This document shows positions 35,524 to 47,400 of a stretch of DNA of 64,000 nt, piece after piece. This DNA is from Symsagittifera roscoffensis (Eukaryota > Xenacoelomorpha > Acoela > Convolutidae). Within the stretch, counting starts at the first letter, position 1. Each line of letters opens with the position of its first letter. The notes beneath the pieces were generated by a model. That model did no database searches and was not told the origin of the DNA. It was given only the letters and a program-made list of their open reading frames with translations. Where the stretch lies: contig NC_087068.1 in NCBI RefSeq assembly GCF_963678635.1, forward strand, positions 11,726,027-11,790,026, written 5' to 3'. A program made the translations under genes and the position numbers.

Positions 35524-36126
35524 GTAGAATCATTCAAATTTATTTTCTTGCTTGGCTATTTTAATCCAGGTATGGTTGCATAATTAAACGTTGTTTTTTG
35601 CTAATTTTTTAAATTGAGAACTTAAGCTAATATTTTAAGTACGTGACAAGAATTAAGTGGAGTGTAATCGCATTAGTAATCACAAGCGACTATCGCACGT
35701 GGGGGACTGTATATATTAGGCGAAAATATGTGTTAAATTTAGGCGAAAGTTTGGATAATAAAAGTGTATATTTTATTTTAGCAAAAATCCCCCTAATTTT
35801 CCAGACGACTGATAAAAAGCGGTTGAAGACTTCAAAGCCGTTTATCGGTTCAAAGTCGCCGGTGGGCGCGCGTCTCGGCTTTGCGGCGATAACCGGCTTT
35901 AATTTTCGTAAAGAGTCCTACCCTCTGTTGGCAAGCTCGCAACACGTTGGCGCGACTGCAGCGGTCACTATTTTACCGTTGATTTGCTGGTTGAATAATA
36001 TTACGTCTTTTGTTTAGTTTGTAGCATTGGAATGACTTAAGTAATCACATAGTTTTTGCTAAAAATGTACACTTTTTTAATCGAAATTTTCGCCTAATCT
36101 TAACACTTTTATTTTCGCCTAATATA

Positions 36127-36812
36127 CAGTGCTGATTTAATTTATCCGGACAAAACGAACAAAACTTGAATTTTCAAACGCGTTTTTCTCAAATTGGGTT
36201 AAGGTTAGACAAAAAGTGAACAGAACAAAAGTTGCTTAAAATTTCATCAAAATGAATATGGTGCAATTTTTTCTTCGAAAATCTCAACCAAAATTTTACG
36301 CCAAAAATGGGTCATTTTGGCTTTTTTCAATTAATCAAGAATTACACTGAAACTACTTTATTAATTGATGAGAAAATGATATCACAAGAAGCCTCCTACA
36401 TAGCCCAACAAAGTTTAAGAAGTGTTAAATCTCCAAAAGTTTGCGCAAATGGTTTAAAGTTTGTTTTTAAACAGAGATTCTTGGTTTTATATAGTAAAAA
36501 TGACATTTATTTACTATCAAGTAAAATTTTTTGGGCTGCTTAAGGGGCTTCTTGGGAAATAGTTTTCTTATCAATTAACAAGGTAGTTTCAGCGTAATTT
36601 TTGATCAATTGAAAATAGCCAAAATGACCCATTTTTGTTGTAAAATGTTGGTTGAGAATTTCGGAGAAAAAAATGCACCATATTAATTTTAATGAAATTC
36701 TAAGCAACTTTTGTTCTCTTCACTTTTGGTCTTATCTTAACTCAATTTGAGAAAAATGCGTTTGAAAATTCAAGTTTTGTTTGTTTTGTCCGGATAATTT
36801 AAATCAGCACTG
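36127..36812. mobile_element. Foldback MITE, Tc1/mariner-like, copy A
   Basis: 686 bp flanked by TA on both sides (36125-36126, 36813-36814). The ends are CAGTGCTGATTTAA and TTAAATCAGCACTG. The inverted similarity is not confined to the tips: arms of about 280 bp pair across most of the element, for example CAAAAATGGGTCATTTTGGC with its inverted partner near 36618. TA target sites and CAGTG ends suggest Tc1/mariner. There is no transposase. A related copy lies at 62383-62791. Confidence 0.85.
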
Positions 36813-37356
36813 TAGTTTTTGCTTTAAATAGCCGCCCCCATCGTGTGGATATGAATGGTCTAAAAATCATGTTTGACAAACTATTATTCGATTAGTTTCG
36901 TATCAGCCGCCCAGATTTTGTCAAGATCTCATCGTACATAACAAATTATTCTTAGAAATAACTCAATGTTGATATCTGCAATTTCAAATACACATTTGAA
37001 GAACGATATCGAGAGTTGAGCGTTGGTTAGAAATGGTTGGTAAGTCTCATCAATGCTACATGTAACATGCCTTCCTGATTTTTCATGTTACCGCGAAGCA
37101 GCTTTAATCAATGAACTTCCTCAAAACATCCTAAATCCTAAAAACCTTTTATTTGAACTTCAAAAATCGGAGGCGTAGCAATATCCAAAAGCTGCTTTTT
37201 ATGGCAGGAAAAAGAGATTGATTTTTTTTATTGCGTTGGACGAACAATCTTTTATTATTCTGGGACTCTTACTGTTTCGTCCTAATTGATTTTTTCCTGA
37301 AAGGTTTGCTGATGTTCTCCAATTGTCATGAATTTTTGCATGTAGATTGATTACTT

Positions 37357-37584
37357 ACATGAGCAATTAAATTAACTATTTCAGATTATATTATGGTCCC
37401 AACATTAGATCGAAGAATCAATTAAATAATAAAAAAATCAGTGATCCAACAAACTTAATCTCAAACATATAAGTTTTTCTGCATAAGTTTGTTGGATCAC
37501 TGATTTTTTTATTATTTAATTGATTCTTCGATCTAATGTTGGGACCATAATATAATCTGAAATAGTTAATTTAATTGCTCATGT
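37357..37584. repeat. Perfect 101-bp-arm palindrome beside a splice acceptor
   Basis: The left arm 37357-37457 and right arm 37484-37584 are exact reverse complements as far as I can check, around a 26-nt loop. The right arm ends 12 nt before the exon F boundary and covers the region where the branch point and pyrimidine tract are expected. There are no obvious target duplications or transposon ends. Confidence 0.93.
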
Positions 37585-37596
37585 TTGACACTTTAG

Positions 37597-37730
37597 GTTC
37601 TGCGCACTCGGCCCCAGTCGGACATCGTGTTGGTCCTGGAACACTTCCTGAACTTCCTCAGACACGCCCTCTACTCCAATACTCCTCGCAGTGTGCCCAC
37701 TCTTAGAGTACTCATCGTGGGAGGAGAGAG
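37597..37730 (+). CDS. PACS: PACS homologue, exon F (C-terminal PACS domain)
   Basis: Bounded by a GACACTTTAG acceptor and a GTGAGA donor. The phase is 0 in and 2 out. It reads VLRTRPQSDIVLVLEHFLNF and ends VPTLRVLIVGGE. This aligns with vertebrate PACS [20 protein letters not shown] and PPTPVKIAVAGAQ, so it continues directly from exon E. The acceptor lies immediately after the long palindrome described at 37357. Confidence 0.92.
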
Positions 37731-39266
37731 GTGAGAGACTTTATTATTCAGTTCAATAGGCGACTGAGGTATGGCGACAATCTTTCGCCAGTGACAATTC
37801 ATAGTAGGCGATGGTTCGTAGTGTGTACAAAAAGCTACTGCTCTTACCATGCGGTGGTTTGTTGCCGGTGAACATTAGTAGCGGTTAAACCTTTGATCGG
37901 ATGACAATAAATGTCAAAATTAAAGAGGAAAGTAAAAATCAAAGTTGAAAAAAGGGCCTTACATTGCTTTAGTTATAAGAACCTTATTCGGGCGGTTTTT
38001 TTCCAATAGGCTTTGTTCTGTTCTTAAATATTTCAAAACTTTGTGGGTGGTAGGGTGTCCACATCCGAATTATTCTTGGAGGTCTTTGTACTAGCCTTTG
38101 ACAGCTGTTTTTAGTCTTCAGTTTTTGGTGTTCTTTGGATTTGTCTTTGCCTCTCTCCACCTTCGTAGAATGGTTCCTACCCAGGTTCACTCAAAATAGT
38201 CACATAGTTTAATAAAGAAGACTAGTCGTTTTGATAGCAAACTTCACTACATAAAGCAGTAATGCTGATTTTCCTGTCTTGCGCAATTGTAAATTCAAGA
38301 GAAGCGAATGATTTAGGGAATATATTTGTCTTTTTACGTAGTTGAGACTCTAATTTTTTTTTCGTTTTTTTCATGAAAAGTCTTAAAATTTGTTCATGCT
38401 CAAATTTACGTTTTCGCTGTTTGACTTTTGATTTCTTCTTGAATTCAGTCATTTCCTTTGTTGAAAGGAATGCAAACTTCGCGAAAGAAAATACCTATTG
38501 ATCCAGTTTTCTCAAATTTGGTTGATTTTAGCAAAAAGTGTCAATCATAGATTGTTCTAGAAATTCAAAGAGCTTCAAGGCCATCTATTTTTTTCTTTGA
38601 AATTGGAAGATGGAGATTTTTTTTAGCTGTCTGTTGGCTATGTTTATACTCAACGCTAGCTTACAATATAATTTCGGTCATCATGGGAACATTCCTCGGC
38701 TATCGAGTGTCCCGTTTCGGTACATCATTAAATCAATCTCTGCAACTTCAAGGTGCATATATTAAAATTGATATGTGCGGAAATAAACAAGAGTTGTTTT
38801 TCAAAAAATATTTTTGCAGTGTTCCCAAGGTGCAGCTTTGACTCTGTGCTCTATTTTTTAAAGCGAACAGAAGACGATCTTCAATTACGGTCATGCAAAT
38901 AGCGCAAAAACAGTGCTTGTATTTGGTTTTCAATTGGATTTTATTTATACCCCTGCGAGAAAGTGTTTTTTTTTCGCGTTACTTGCGCTCATTGATTTTT
39001 TCCATTTGTCTATTGGCTATGCTATATCCTGTCAATGAATTGGCGCTAATCCGAGCTCATGATTTTTGCGCCATTTAGTTGAAGTAAAATTGAAACAGAA
39101 CATTTTTAATGACACCCTCAAACACTTTCCAAGATCCGTTAATGGATGTCTTTTTGACACAATACAATTTTTGAGGGTTCAAGTCCTGGGCTGATGTCCT
39201 TCAATTGTTTGAATGCTCAGTTTATGTCTTTTTGTATTTACGAGAAGGATGAAAACTAGCGGAACT
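37731..39266. other. Intron sequence upstream of the giant element
   Basis: AT-rich intron. A dispersed-repeat copy lies at about 38476-38650 (AAAAAGTGTCAATCAT, CAAAGAGCTTCAAGG, TGTCTGTTGGCTATGTT). No gene is supported. It ends in GCTT, the target duplication of the following element. Confidence 0.65.
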
Positions 39267-39270
39267 GCTT

Positions 39271-39680
39271 TGGAACCTGATCTAAACTACATTTTATGAT
39301 TGGATAATTTAGATATTTTACCAATGTAAAGTATTTAATATTAACCAATCATGATCCATCTAACTAACAACCCACTTATTTGTAAGTGCTGAAGTTACTT
39401 GTAATTTCAGCACCAGAGAGATTTGAATTTAACTTAGAAATTAGTTGGACTCTCCCGAGCACTTCAGCAACCGCAATAAACCAGTATACCCTAGATCTAT
39501 TGAGCCTAGCAGAGACTAGTTAAACAACCTGAGACTAGATAGTATAAGAGTAAGATTAGGATCGGTATTAGACTAAGAAGTTGCACGAATCTATCCGGCC
39601 GAAAATAAGATAGCGTGACGAGCAGACGGTGTACCCTATCCGAAATTACTCTATGAGTTAACCACCTCGGTCATAACTCA
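39271..39680 (+). repeat. 5' LTR of the giant element
   Basis: 410 bp, TGGAACCTGA start and CATAACTCA end. An inverted ATGATTGG/CCAATCAT pair lies near 39298 and 39345 and gives CCAAT boxes. AATAAA is at 39475-39480. A TATAAG at about 39543 lies downstream of AATAAA, so the transcription start is uncertain. Confidence 0.96.
39475..39480 (+). promoter_or_regulatory. Polyadenylation signal in the 5' LTR
   Basis: AATAAA in the middle of the LTR. The same hexamer in the 3' LTR (57974-57979) would end element transcripts. Being in sense with the host gene, both copies could also truncate PACS pre-mRNA. Confidence 0.6.
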
Positions 39681-39682
39681 TC

Positions 39683-39692
39683 TGGTGCGACC
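39683..39692 (+). promoter_or_regulatory. Probable primer binding site
   Basis: TGGTGCGACC begins 2 nt after the 5' LTR. TGG at this place complements a tRNA CCA end. The tRNA was not identified. Confidence 0.6.
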
Positions 39693-39767
39693 ATAAGTCT
39701 CGAACAAGACCTTAATAGCTTAGAATTAACCAAAATAGATTAGAAATTAGACAAAAACATTTACAAA

Positions 39768-40001
39768 ATGTTATACGACAATAATTTAATCGAAATGTCT
39801 CTACGACTCAATAGATCAGAGCCAATATTCCGAACCATAACAGAACTACCCGGAATTGGAAGAAGACCTCGAACCAGAGACGACATACGACAAAGTAGAA
39901 ACTTGCCATATAGCTATATGATAGTTAGGCAAAAACCAGAACAAACTTTTATATTTAGAATACTACTGGCAATGAATTTAGATTTTCATTTGCAAACATA
40001 A
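39768..40001 (+). CDS. Possible leader ORF, 77 aa
   Basis: The first substantial ATG frame after the LTR (ACAAAATGT context). Arg-rich, no recognised domain. It could be a leader peptide, supply an initiation codon to spliced downstream frames, or be a chance frame. I saw no strong splice donor inside it. Confidence 0.25.
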   Translation: MLYDNNLIEMSLRLNRSEPIFRTITELPGIGRRPRTRDDIRQSRNLPYSYMIVRQKPEQTFIFRILLAMNLDFHLQT

Positions 40002-40331
40002 AACCTTGAAGTTAATCTTCAAAATCATTTCAGGCGCTAAACAAAATTATTAATATACAATAACGATTGATAAAAAGATCTAAGATCGTTTTCCTAAAAC
40101 TCTGCAGTAATATACAAAACATGTTTGAAAAATATTTATTGAAAAATAAAAATAAAAATTAGTAGCATGACAATAAATGGTTAGTAATCATAAATCATCC
40201 TGTTGTTCCAGCTCCATCATCTAAAACATAACAGCAATCATAAACCCACTAATATCATCAAGACACTAAATCTTTCCTTTACACACATTTAAAATTTTAT
40301 TAAAACTTAAATTCACTTAATTTTAAAACCA

Positions 40332-40416
40332 GATCATCAAGGCTTATCCTTGGATCTTAAATCATTTTCTACTTAATTAAATTTCAAATTTGATCATCAA
40401 GGCTTATCCTTGGATC
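40332..40416 (+). repeat. Pair of 25-nt stem-loop direct repeats in the leader
   Basis: GATCATCAAGGCTTATCCTT plus GGATC occurs at 40332-40356 and exactly again at 40392-40416, 60 nt apart. Each copy is nearly self-complementary (CAAGG around CTTAT with CCTTG), so each can form a small hairpin. Confidence 0.85.
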
Positions 40417-40933
40417 AAACAGAACAACTTTGTTCTCCCCCACCCACTTAATTAGTGTCTAACGACCTCAAACGTCGATTCACTACCCAACCCTTTCTAA
40501 AGACCCAAGACTAATAGAAATTTTTAAACAAAACTAATCATTCAAATTAGGATAAACAGTGAAGAACTTCGGTTATTCATCCTTCACTTGACCCCCCCTC
40601 TTACCAGACCCAGGATAAATCTTAGACTTAGTAAGTTTAAAATAGTATCTAACGAACTACTCGCGTTCTAATTATACCTGAACCTTGTGGATCGATTTAC
40701 TATTCTCCAACCCTTGAACACAATCACTACCCCTAAGTAAGATTAAGTAAGTTAACACCTTAACTTATACTAGCCACGAGAAAGTAAAAAATCATTCTTC
40801 GGAATCGATATACTTTTCTCTCCAACCCTGAACAAATAGACCCAGGTTAAGCTAACCAAAAAATCGTAAGAACTAACAGTTTAAGAAAATAGAAACCATT
40901 TAACAACCTTTTGCATCCGTCATCCTAAACCTT

Positions 40934-41401
40934 ATGTCATTTAAAAACCTAGGAAATAAACAAACAATCGTTTTACACAATTGTGAAATAGATAACAAAA
41001 AATACGACCTTGTAATCACACCTCATACACAAACAGTTGGATACATTCGAACAAAACGACAAACACTAAAAAGAAAAATAATAACGAAACAAAGACAAAT
41101 AACACGAAAAAGATTTTCAAGAAATCGAAACGCATTTTCAGAATCAGAAACCAACAGTTTAGACGAACTTTACAAACTAAAAGAATCAATAGATAAAAAT
41201 TGCCCACTTCACGATCAATTATATTTCTCTGACTCAGAAACAACTTCAAATTCATCAAAAAGAGGAAAAAGAAGAATAAAAAAGCAGTATAAACACAAAC
41301 CAGTACACTTATACAATTGGAATCAACCAATTAGACACATTGATAATTACATATTAACAGTCATCGAACGAAAAAATGAGCTCAACGCACACCCCAGGTG
41401 A
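40934..41401 (+). CDS. ORF1, 155-aa basic protein of the giant element
   Basis: Begins ATG after a long leader and ends 26 nt inside gag-pol, in another frame. The product is very basic in residues 35-65 (runs such as KRQTLKRKIITKQRQ), has an acidic/Ser patch near 95-105 (SDSETTSNSS), then another basic run. There is no zinc finger, membrane segment or family I recognise. The nuclear-localisation-like basic runs suggest nucleic acid or nuclear binding, by inference only. Extra ORFs upstream of gag are known in plant Ogre elements, but I see no specific similarity. Overlap with gag-pol suggests leaky scanning or reinitiation for Gag-Pol translation. Confidence 0.7.
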   Translation: MSFKNLGNKQTIVLHNCEIDNKKYDLVITPHTQTVGYIRTKRQTLKRKIITKQRQITRKRFSRNRNAFSESETNSLDELYKLKESIDKNCPLHDQLYFSDSETTSNSSKRGKRRIKKQYKHKPVHLYNWNQPIRHIDNYILTVIERKNELNAHPR

Positions 41402-44400
41402 AGAAAGTCCAGATGATGATGAAATCTTTCCTTTTATAGTAGATGCAACCACTGATAGAGGACAGCATATATTTTGCAAAAATTTACTATTAAATTTATT
41501 TGAACCCGGAATTAGTCCATGTAAAACAGAGTTCCCAGATGTAAAAATCAAAAGACAAATCATAGACCACTACTTAAAAGATATATGCAACATAACACAA
41601 CAGTATGGAATCTACTCCATAGAATTCACCTCACCAAACCATAATAATAGAAAATATACAATTCAAACAGACGATCTTGATTTAGAATTTTCAAAAGTTT
41701 TTTCAGAATATATAAAAAGCATCCAATATCATAACTCACAAAGAGCAAACTCCATATTCACCAATGAAGTTTTCGCAATAATATATAGTTATATTTCGAT
41801 ATTAGAAAACGAAATCCCAATAACAAATGTCTCACCGACAGAAACATCTAAACATTTAAGAGTACGACATGAAATCACACTACTCTCTAGTTATTTAAAC
41901 ATCATTAAAGAAAATTTCACGAAAGACGACGTTTCACAACATACAAAACACGATCTACAAAAAATTTTGGCATGGTTCATAATAGATTATTTCACACACA
42001 ATATTGATTTAATTGCACAAGCAAGAAAAAATTTTAGACCCCAAAACTCGAACGATGATACCGCTATCACAGAACAATCAGATTATGTTTGGGACCCCGA
42101 ATGGTCTCATCCCGCATTTATAAGCTTCCCACAATCAATCTCAAGTCAAGCAATAAGTACGATATCTTACATAAGAGATTATGTAAAAGTAATACCATTA
42201 ACCATTGATGCAACACCATTAAACTATAATACATTTTTACCCGATACACAAAATAATAGTTTAAACTCTACAGTTATACACAATGAAAATCTCAATGGAA
42301 CTAGGAATCTTACTCAACAAGATATCCAGACACCATCACACTTCATAAATGAAGAAATTGTACACACAACAACTACACAACAAAGTATTTCACCAATACG
42401 CCCAAATTTAACAACACCAAGAAATACAAATCCTTCACAAACACAGGTAACCTTACAATCAACCGTTAAACCTTCGGTTGCCCCTAAATATTCACATATG
42501 GATTACCAAACATACAGACCCATGACAATACCATCAAAAACACGCAAAACATTCACTAGAAACAACTTTGCAGACCATAATTATAATTATACACATCCAT
42601 CAAAAACATATAACCAACCACAAAGAAATTTTAACCAATATACAAGATCTCGAAATTGGGATAACCCAATGACCCAACCTAATTCAATAAATTTCCAAAC
42701 AAATCCTCCACAGGATCACAGTGAAAATTACCCATTTTTTCAACAAAATAAAAATAAAAAACAAACATCTTATCAAATGGATTATTTATCCTCAGATGAT
42801 GATTTCTTACAACCAGATATATTTGCACCAAATACTCAAGAATATCGTAGACAAGGAATACAGAGAACACGTACAAATCATAGAAATTTTTCTCCACAAT
42901 CAATAGATGCACAACATCAACAACCAATTCAACAACAAAATCTAATTAATACACAATCTTTTCAACCAATTCAACAACAAAATCCAATGACTGCACACTC
43001 GTATCAACCATCACAAATGCAAAATGAAATACCACTCCCATATTATCTCCAACAACATGAAATAACAAGAAACCAACTTTCAAATTTTTCTCAAATGCCA
43101 AATGCAGCAGAATCACTACAAATGACAATGAATCCATACCTTATGGGTGGATCATCAATAACATCAAACAAACCTTTAATGGTTTTCACAGGAACAGACC
43201 CTGAATACTCTGTAGAAGATTATTTAAATGCAGTAACAGCAAACCTGATTTTAAATATTGGACCTGAACCAATTAATACGCCACTACATCAAAACTGGAT
43301 ACATCGACGCACAGCGTTAATACAAACAACCTTAGATGGCGCAGCCCAAAAATGGTTTTCAGTACTACCTCTAGAAATAAAATCAAACTGGAAAAGGTTT
43401 ACACAGGAATTTTCAAAAATGTTTGACTCCGAAAGAAACAAACAACAACAAAGAGTTTTATGTAATGAAATTCGCAGATTACCAAACGAAACCATCAAGC
43501 AAATAGCAGTACGAATCGAAACACTAGTTCGAAAAGCATATTCATTAAATACACATGACTATAAAAACACAAAGATGACAGAAATCTTAATGATGACCTT
43601 AACACCACAATTAAGGAAAATAGCAATAAAAAAGAGAGCATCCCATCCTTCTTCAATTCGAGAACCCGATTTAGATTTTCGAAAACTAGTAGACAAATTA
43701 GAACAAGCAGAAATCACGATGAAATTAGAAGAAACGGAAAATCTGAAATTACAATACGTTAATAGAATTGAAACGACTCCCACTAATATTAATAATATAC
43801 AGGAATCAGAGACAGACCTCGTTGAAAAAATCACTGAAATACTCAATATTTATGAAAAGAACCCAAACTTTAAAGGCAAACCATCTTTCAAAAAATGGTG
43901 TAATTATTGCCGACGATACGGACATAGTATTTCCGAATGTAGACAAAAACAGCAAGACAATCAAAATAAACCTCAAAAATATAAAGAACCAAATAAATCA
44001 TTCTATCAATACATGAAAAAAGATCAAAATCTACCGAACAAAACAGTTTATAGCAACAACAGTTCAGGAAAACCACTCCCGAACAATACAAATTATACAA
44101 GAAATCAATCACCATATAACTCAAGTTATAGAGGAAGATCACCAGAACGAAGAAACACGAACAATTCATCACAAAATCACTACAATAGACCAAATAGTCG
44201 AAATAACTACTCCAGATCAAATTCAAATACACAACGATTTGTTTCTAGATCTAATTCCCAATCAAGAAATAACTACTATCCAAACAACCAATCACGAAAT
44301 TCATCATACAATAGGAATAGAAACTACTCCTATAATCGAAATAGAAGTTATTCAAACAACCGAAACCAGAATTACCCGAACAATCAATCAAGGAATAACT

Positions 44401-47400
44401 CATATAATAGATCGAACTATAACAGACCAAACAATAATTACCAAAACAGATCGCGAAATAATTCACAGAATCGACACTCAAGTTATAATAATCGTTATAG
44501 AAATTATTCCCAATCACCACACCGGAATAATAATAACTATAATAATTCTAATAATCGCCACAGAAGTAGTACACCTAAACATCAAAGACATATTAATCAA
44601 GTACAATCTAATCCAGAAACAACATCAGACCCTCCAGGTATTGATGACACAGTAACTGATACGTTACAACTCAATCAAATAAACTGTACATCATCAGATT
44701 CAGAAAGTGATACAGAAAACACTCTTTCTATCAATATGATAAAAGTCGAAAATGACTATGAATCTGTCATATATGAACAACCTTTTTCATCACACATATA
44801 TGAAAATCAATCAGAATTTCTTCAAAATTATTACACTACACCCATAAATTCCACACCAACGACACAAGAAACAAATGAGATTAACACTACAAATCAAACC
44901 AATAAAAATACCAAAACAAAATGCTTGAATACAAACCACATTTATCAAAATATACAAAAAGAACAACCCAAAGAAAAAATTTGGACAATACCATTTCTCT
45001 TAGAAAGCCCAAGAAATAAAGAATTTCAACCACCAGACCTTGAAATAGATTTTTTAATTGATTCAGGAGCAGAATCAAACATAATAAACATCCCCACATG
45101 GAATGAAATAAAAACTTTACACCCAAAGCTAACACCTCTTGAAACCTCCAGTAAGTTAGCAACAGCACAAGGATCAACATTGATAAACTACGGAAAAATC
45201 CAATTATTTCTCCTCCCCACCAGAACAATGGAGCAAAACAAAATTTTAAATAAGCCATTTAAACAAATATTCCATATCACTGATATTAAATATAATATCA
45301 TTGGAATACCATTTATTTCGAAGTATATACCAACAATTAACATACTAAATAGTAAAATATTAATCAAAGATAAATATACAAAAACAAAAGAAACATCCTT
45401 AACATTTTTTCAAAGATTAAATAAACAACCACCATTCTTTTCAAAATTCTACCCGATATTTAACCAACAAAGAAAACACCTAAAACCACTATCAGGAAAT
45501 ATCTATAATTTTTCAATCAAACAAGTTCACCAATATGATAAAGAACAAAACAAACAAACATTTTATATGTCAGAATTTGAATTCAAACCTATTCACAAAT
45601 TTTTCAAAATCACAATCTCATCCATAAAATATTTGAAAAATTCGAATTCCGATATCATTTCCTTACATGTCTATAACAACACACCTTACCAAGTAACATT
45701 ACCTTTAGGACTTTTAGGATATTGCGAAACCAACGCTACAATATCGCCAATACACGAAAAAGCCTATCGCGTAAATAATATACTCCAATTACTAGATATT
45801 TGCCAATCTACAATTCTTAATGAAGAATTATCTATAAATAATATAATAAGTAACGAAAACAGAAATACGGATTATTTCACAAAAACTCCATATTTCAAAC
45901 CTACATTCAACATAAGTAACTACACAGAGGACCAACAGAAATTTTTAACAATGTTTAATTTCCAACATTCACAAATAACACAAGACGAATTCGAAAAGTT
46001 AGCCAAACAGCTAATTAAATATTCATCAGTCTATGCAACATCAAAATTCGATGTTGGAAAAATCAGTTCATCACTACATCTCCCGTTAAAACCAGACGCA
46101 GTTTTCAAAAAACAGAGAGCAAGTAAAGTACCAATTCACTTACATGATAAAGTAAACAGATTACTCGACATTTTAGAACAATACAACATTATATCACCAG
46201 TAAACAAAGAAGAACAACCAAAAGGCAACACATTTATCAACCCCGTTATCATTCTAGCTAAAGGAGAATCATTAAAAATCGTTCTCGATGCTAGATACCT
46301 CAATTCACTTATAGATGAATCAAAATGTAATTGGCCCATTGAACCAATACAAGTTATTTTAACAAAAATAAACGGCAAATACTTTACAACCGCCGATATG
46401 AATAGTGCATACAATCAAATGCCACTAGATGAACAATCACGACGTTTAACACAATTTGTTATCGGAAACCAACAATATGAATTCAACCGCTTATTCTATG
46501 GAATATCCATAGGACCAGCAGCATTTTCAGCTTTTATGAGCAAAATTTTTAGACCACTAATACTCAAGAAAAACGCAATCACCTATTTAGACGATGTTTT
46601 TATGCAATCACAAACAAAAGACGAGATGTTCAATGTTTTAGAAAAATATCACCAAATACTTCAGAACGAAAATCTGAAGGCCGCCCCCGATAAATCACAC
46701 TTCTTTTTGACAAGAGTTAAATTCTTAGGACATAATATAGAAAGAAAAACAATCACTCCATTGAAATCACGCATTGACGCTATTCAAAAACTTCAACCAC
46801 CAACAAATAAAAAGAAAATCCAAGAATTTCTTGGAATGTTAAACTTTTTAAGTAAATATGTTTATAAAATGCAATTATATCTACGACCATTTTATAACAT
46901 CCTTAGACAACAAAATAATTTTGAATGGAACACAGAACATCAAACACGATTTGAAGAAATAAAGAAACTTTTAACTGAACAAATTTCAAACACTATTCCA
47001 GATTCAAATCAACCATTTTATGCAATGTGCGATGCTTCGAACTTTGGCATCGGTGCAGCACTATTACAATCACATAATGGTACAAATAAAATGAACCTCA
47101 TATCAGCAAATTCTCGATTATTCACTCAAGCAGAGTTACGACTTTCAACTCTAATGAGAGAATGTACAGCCATAATATATACACTGACAGAATATGAATT
47201 TCTGATACTTGGATCAAAACATCCAACAGTTCTATTCACAGACCATAAACCAATCATCTTTCTCTTTACACAAAAATCTAACCCAAACCACCGAGTTTAC
47301 AGATTTCAACTAATTCTAATGAAATTTCCAAACTTACATATAGTTTGGACTGCAGGAAAAAATCTTGCATTACCAGACACCTTAAGTCGAAATACACCAC

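Larger units (their letters stand above)
35524..37596. other. Intron between exons E and F
   Basis: 2.1 kb phase-0 intron. It carries the Tc1-like MITE at 36127-36812 and a perfect palindrome at 37357-37584. Segment 35524-36126 is otherwise featureless. Confidence 0.75.
39681..40933 (+). other. 5' untranslated leader of the giant element
   Basis: 1.25 kb between the LTR and ORF1. It has a primer-binding-site candidate at 39683, a possible 77-codon leader ORF at 39768, a pair of 25-nt stem-loop repeats at 40332 and 40392, and potential splice donors such as TTAGTAAGTT near 40630. A leader this long could hold packaging and splicing signals, but this is inference. Confidence 0.7.

Noticed and set aside
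35643-36017. 124-aa plus-strand frame after exon E
   Set aside because: No homology recognised and the exon E donor with phase-compatible exon F leaves no room for it; likely chance.
36307-36543. 78-aa plus-strand frame
   Set aside because: Entirely inside MITE copy A; no similarity to a transposase.
41358-41401. Programmed frameshift from ORF1 into gag-pol
   Set aside because: Gag-pol has its own ATG at 41376 soon after its frame opens, and no convincing slippery site with downstream structure was seen.
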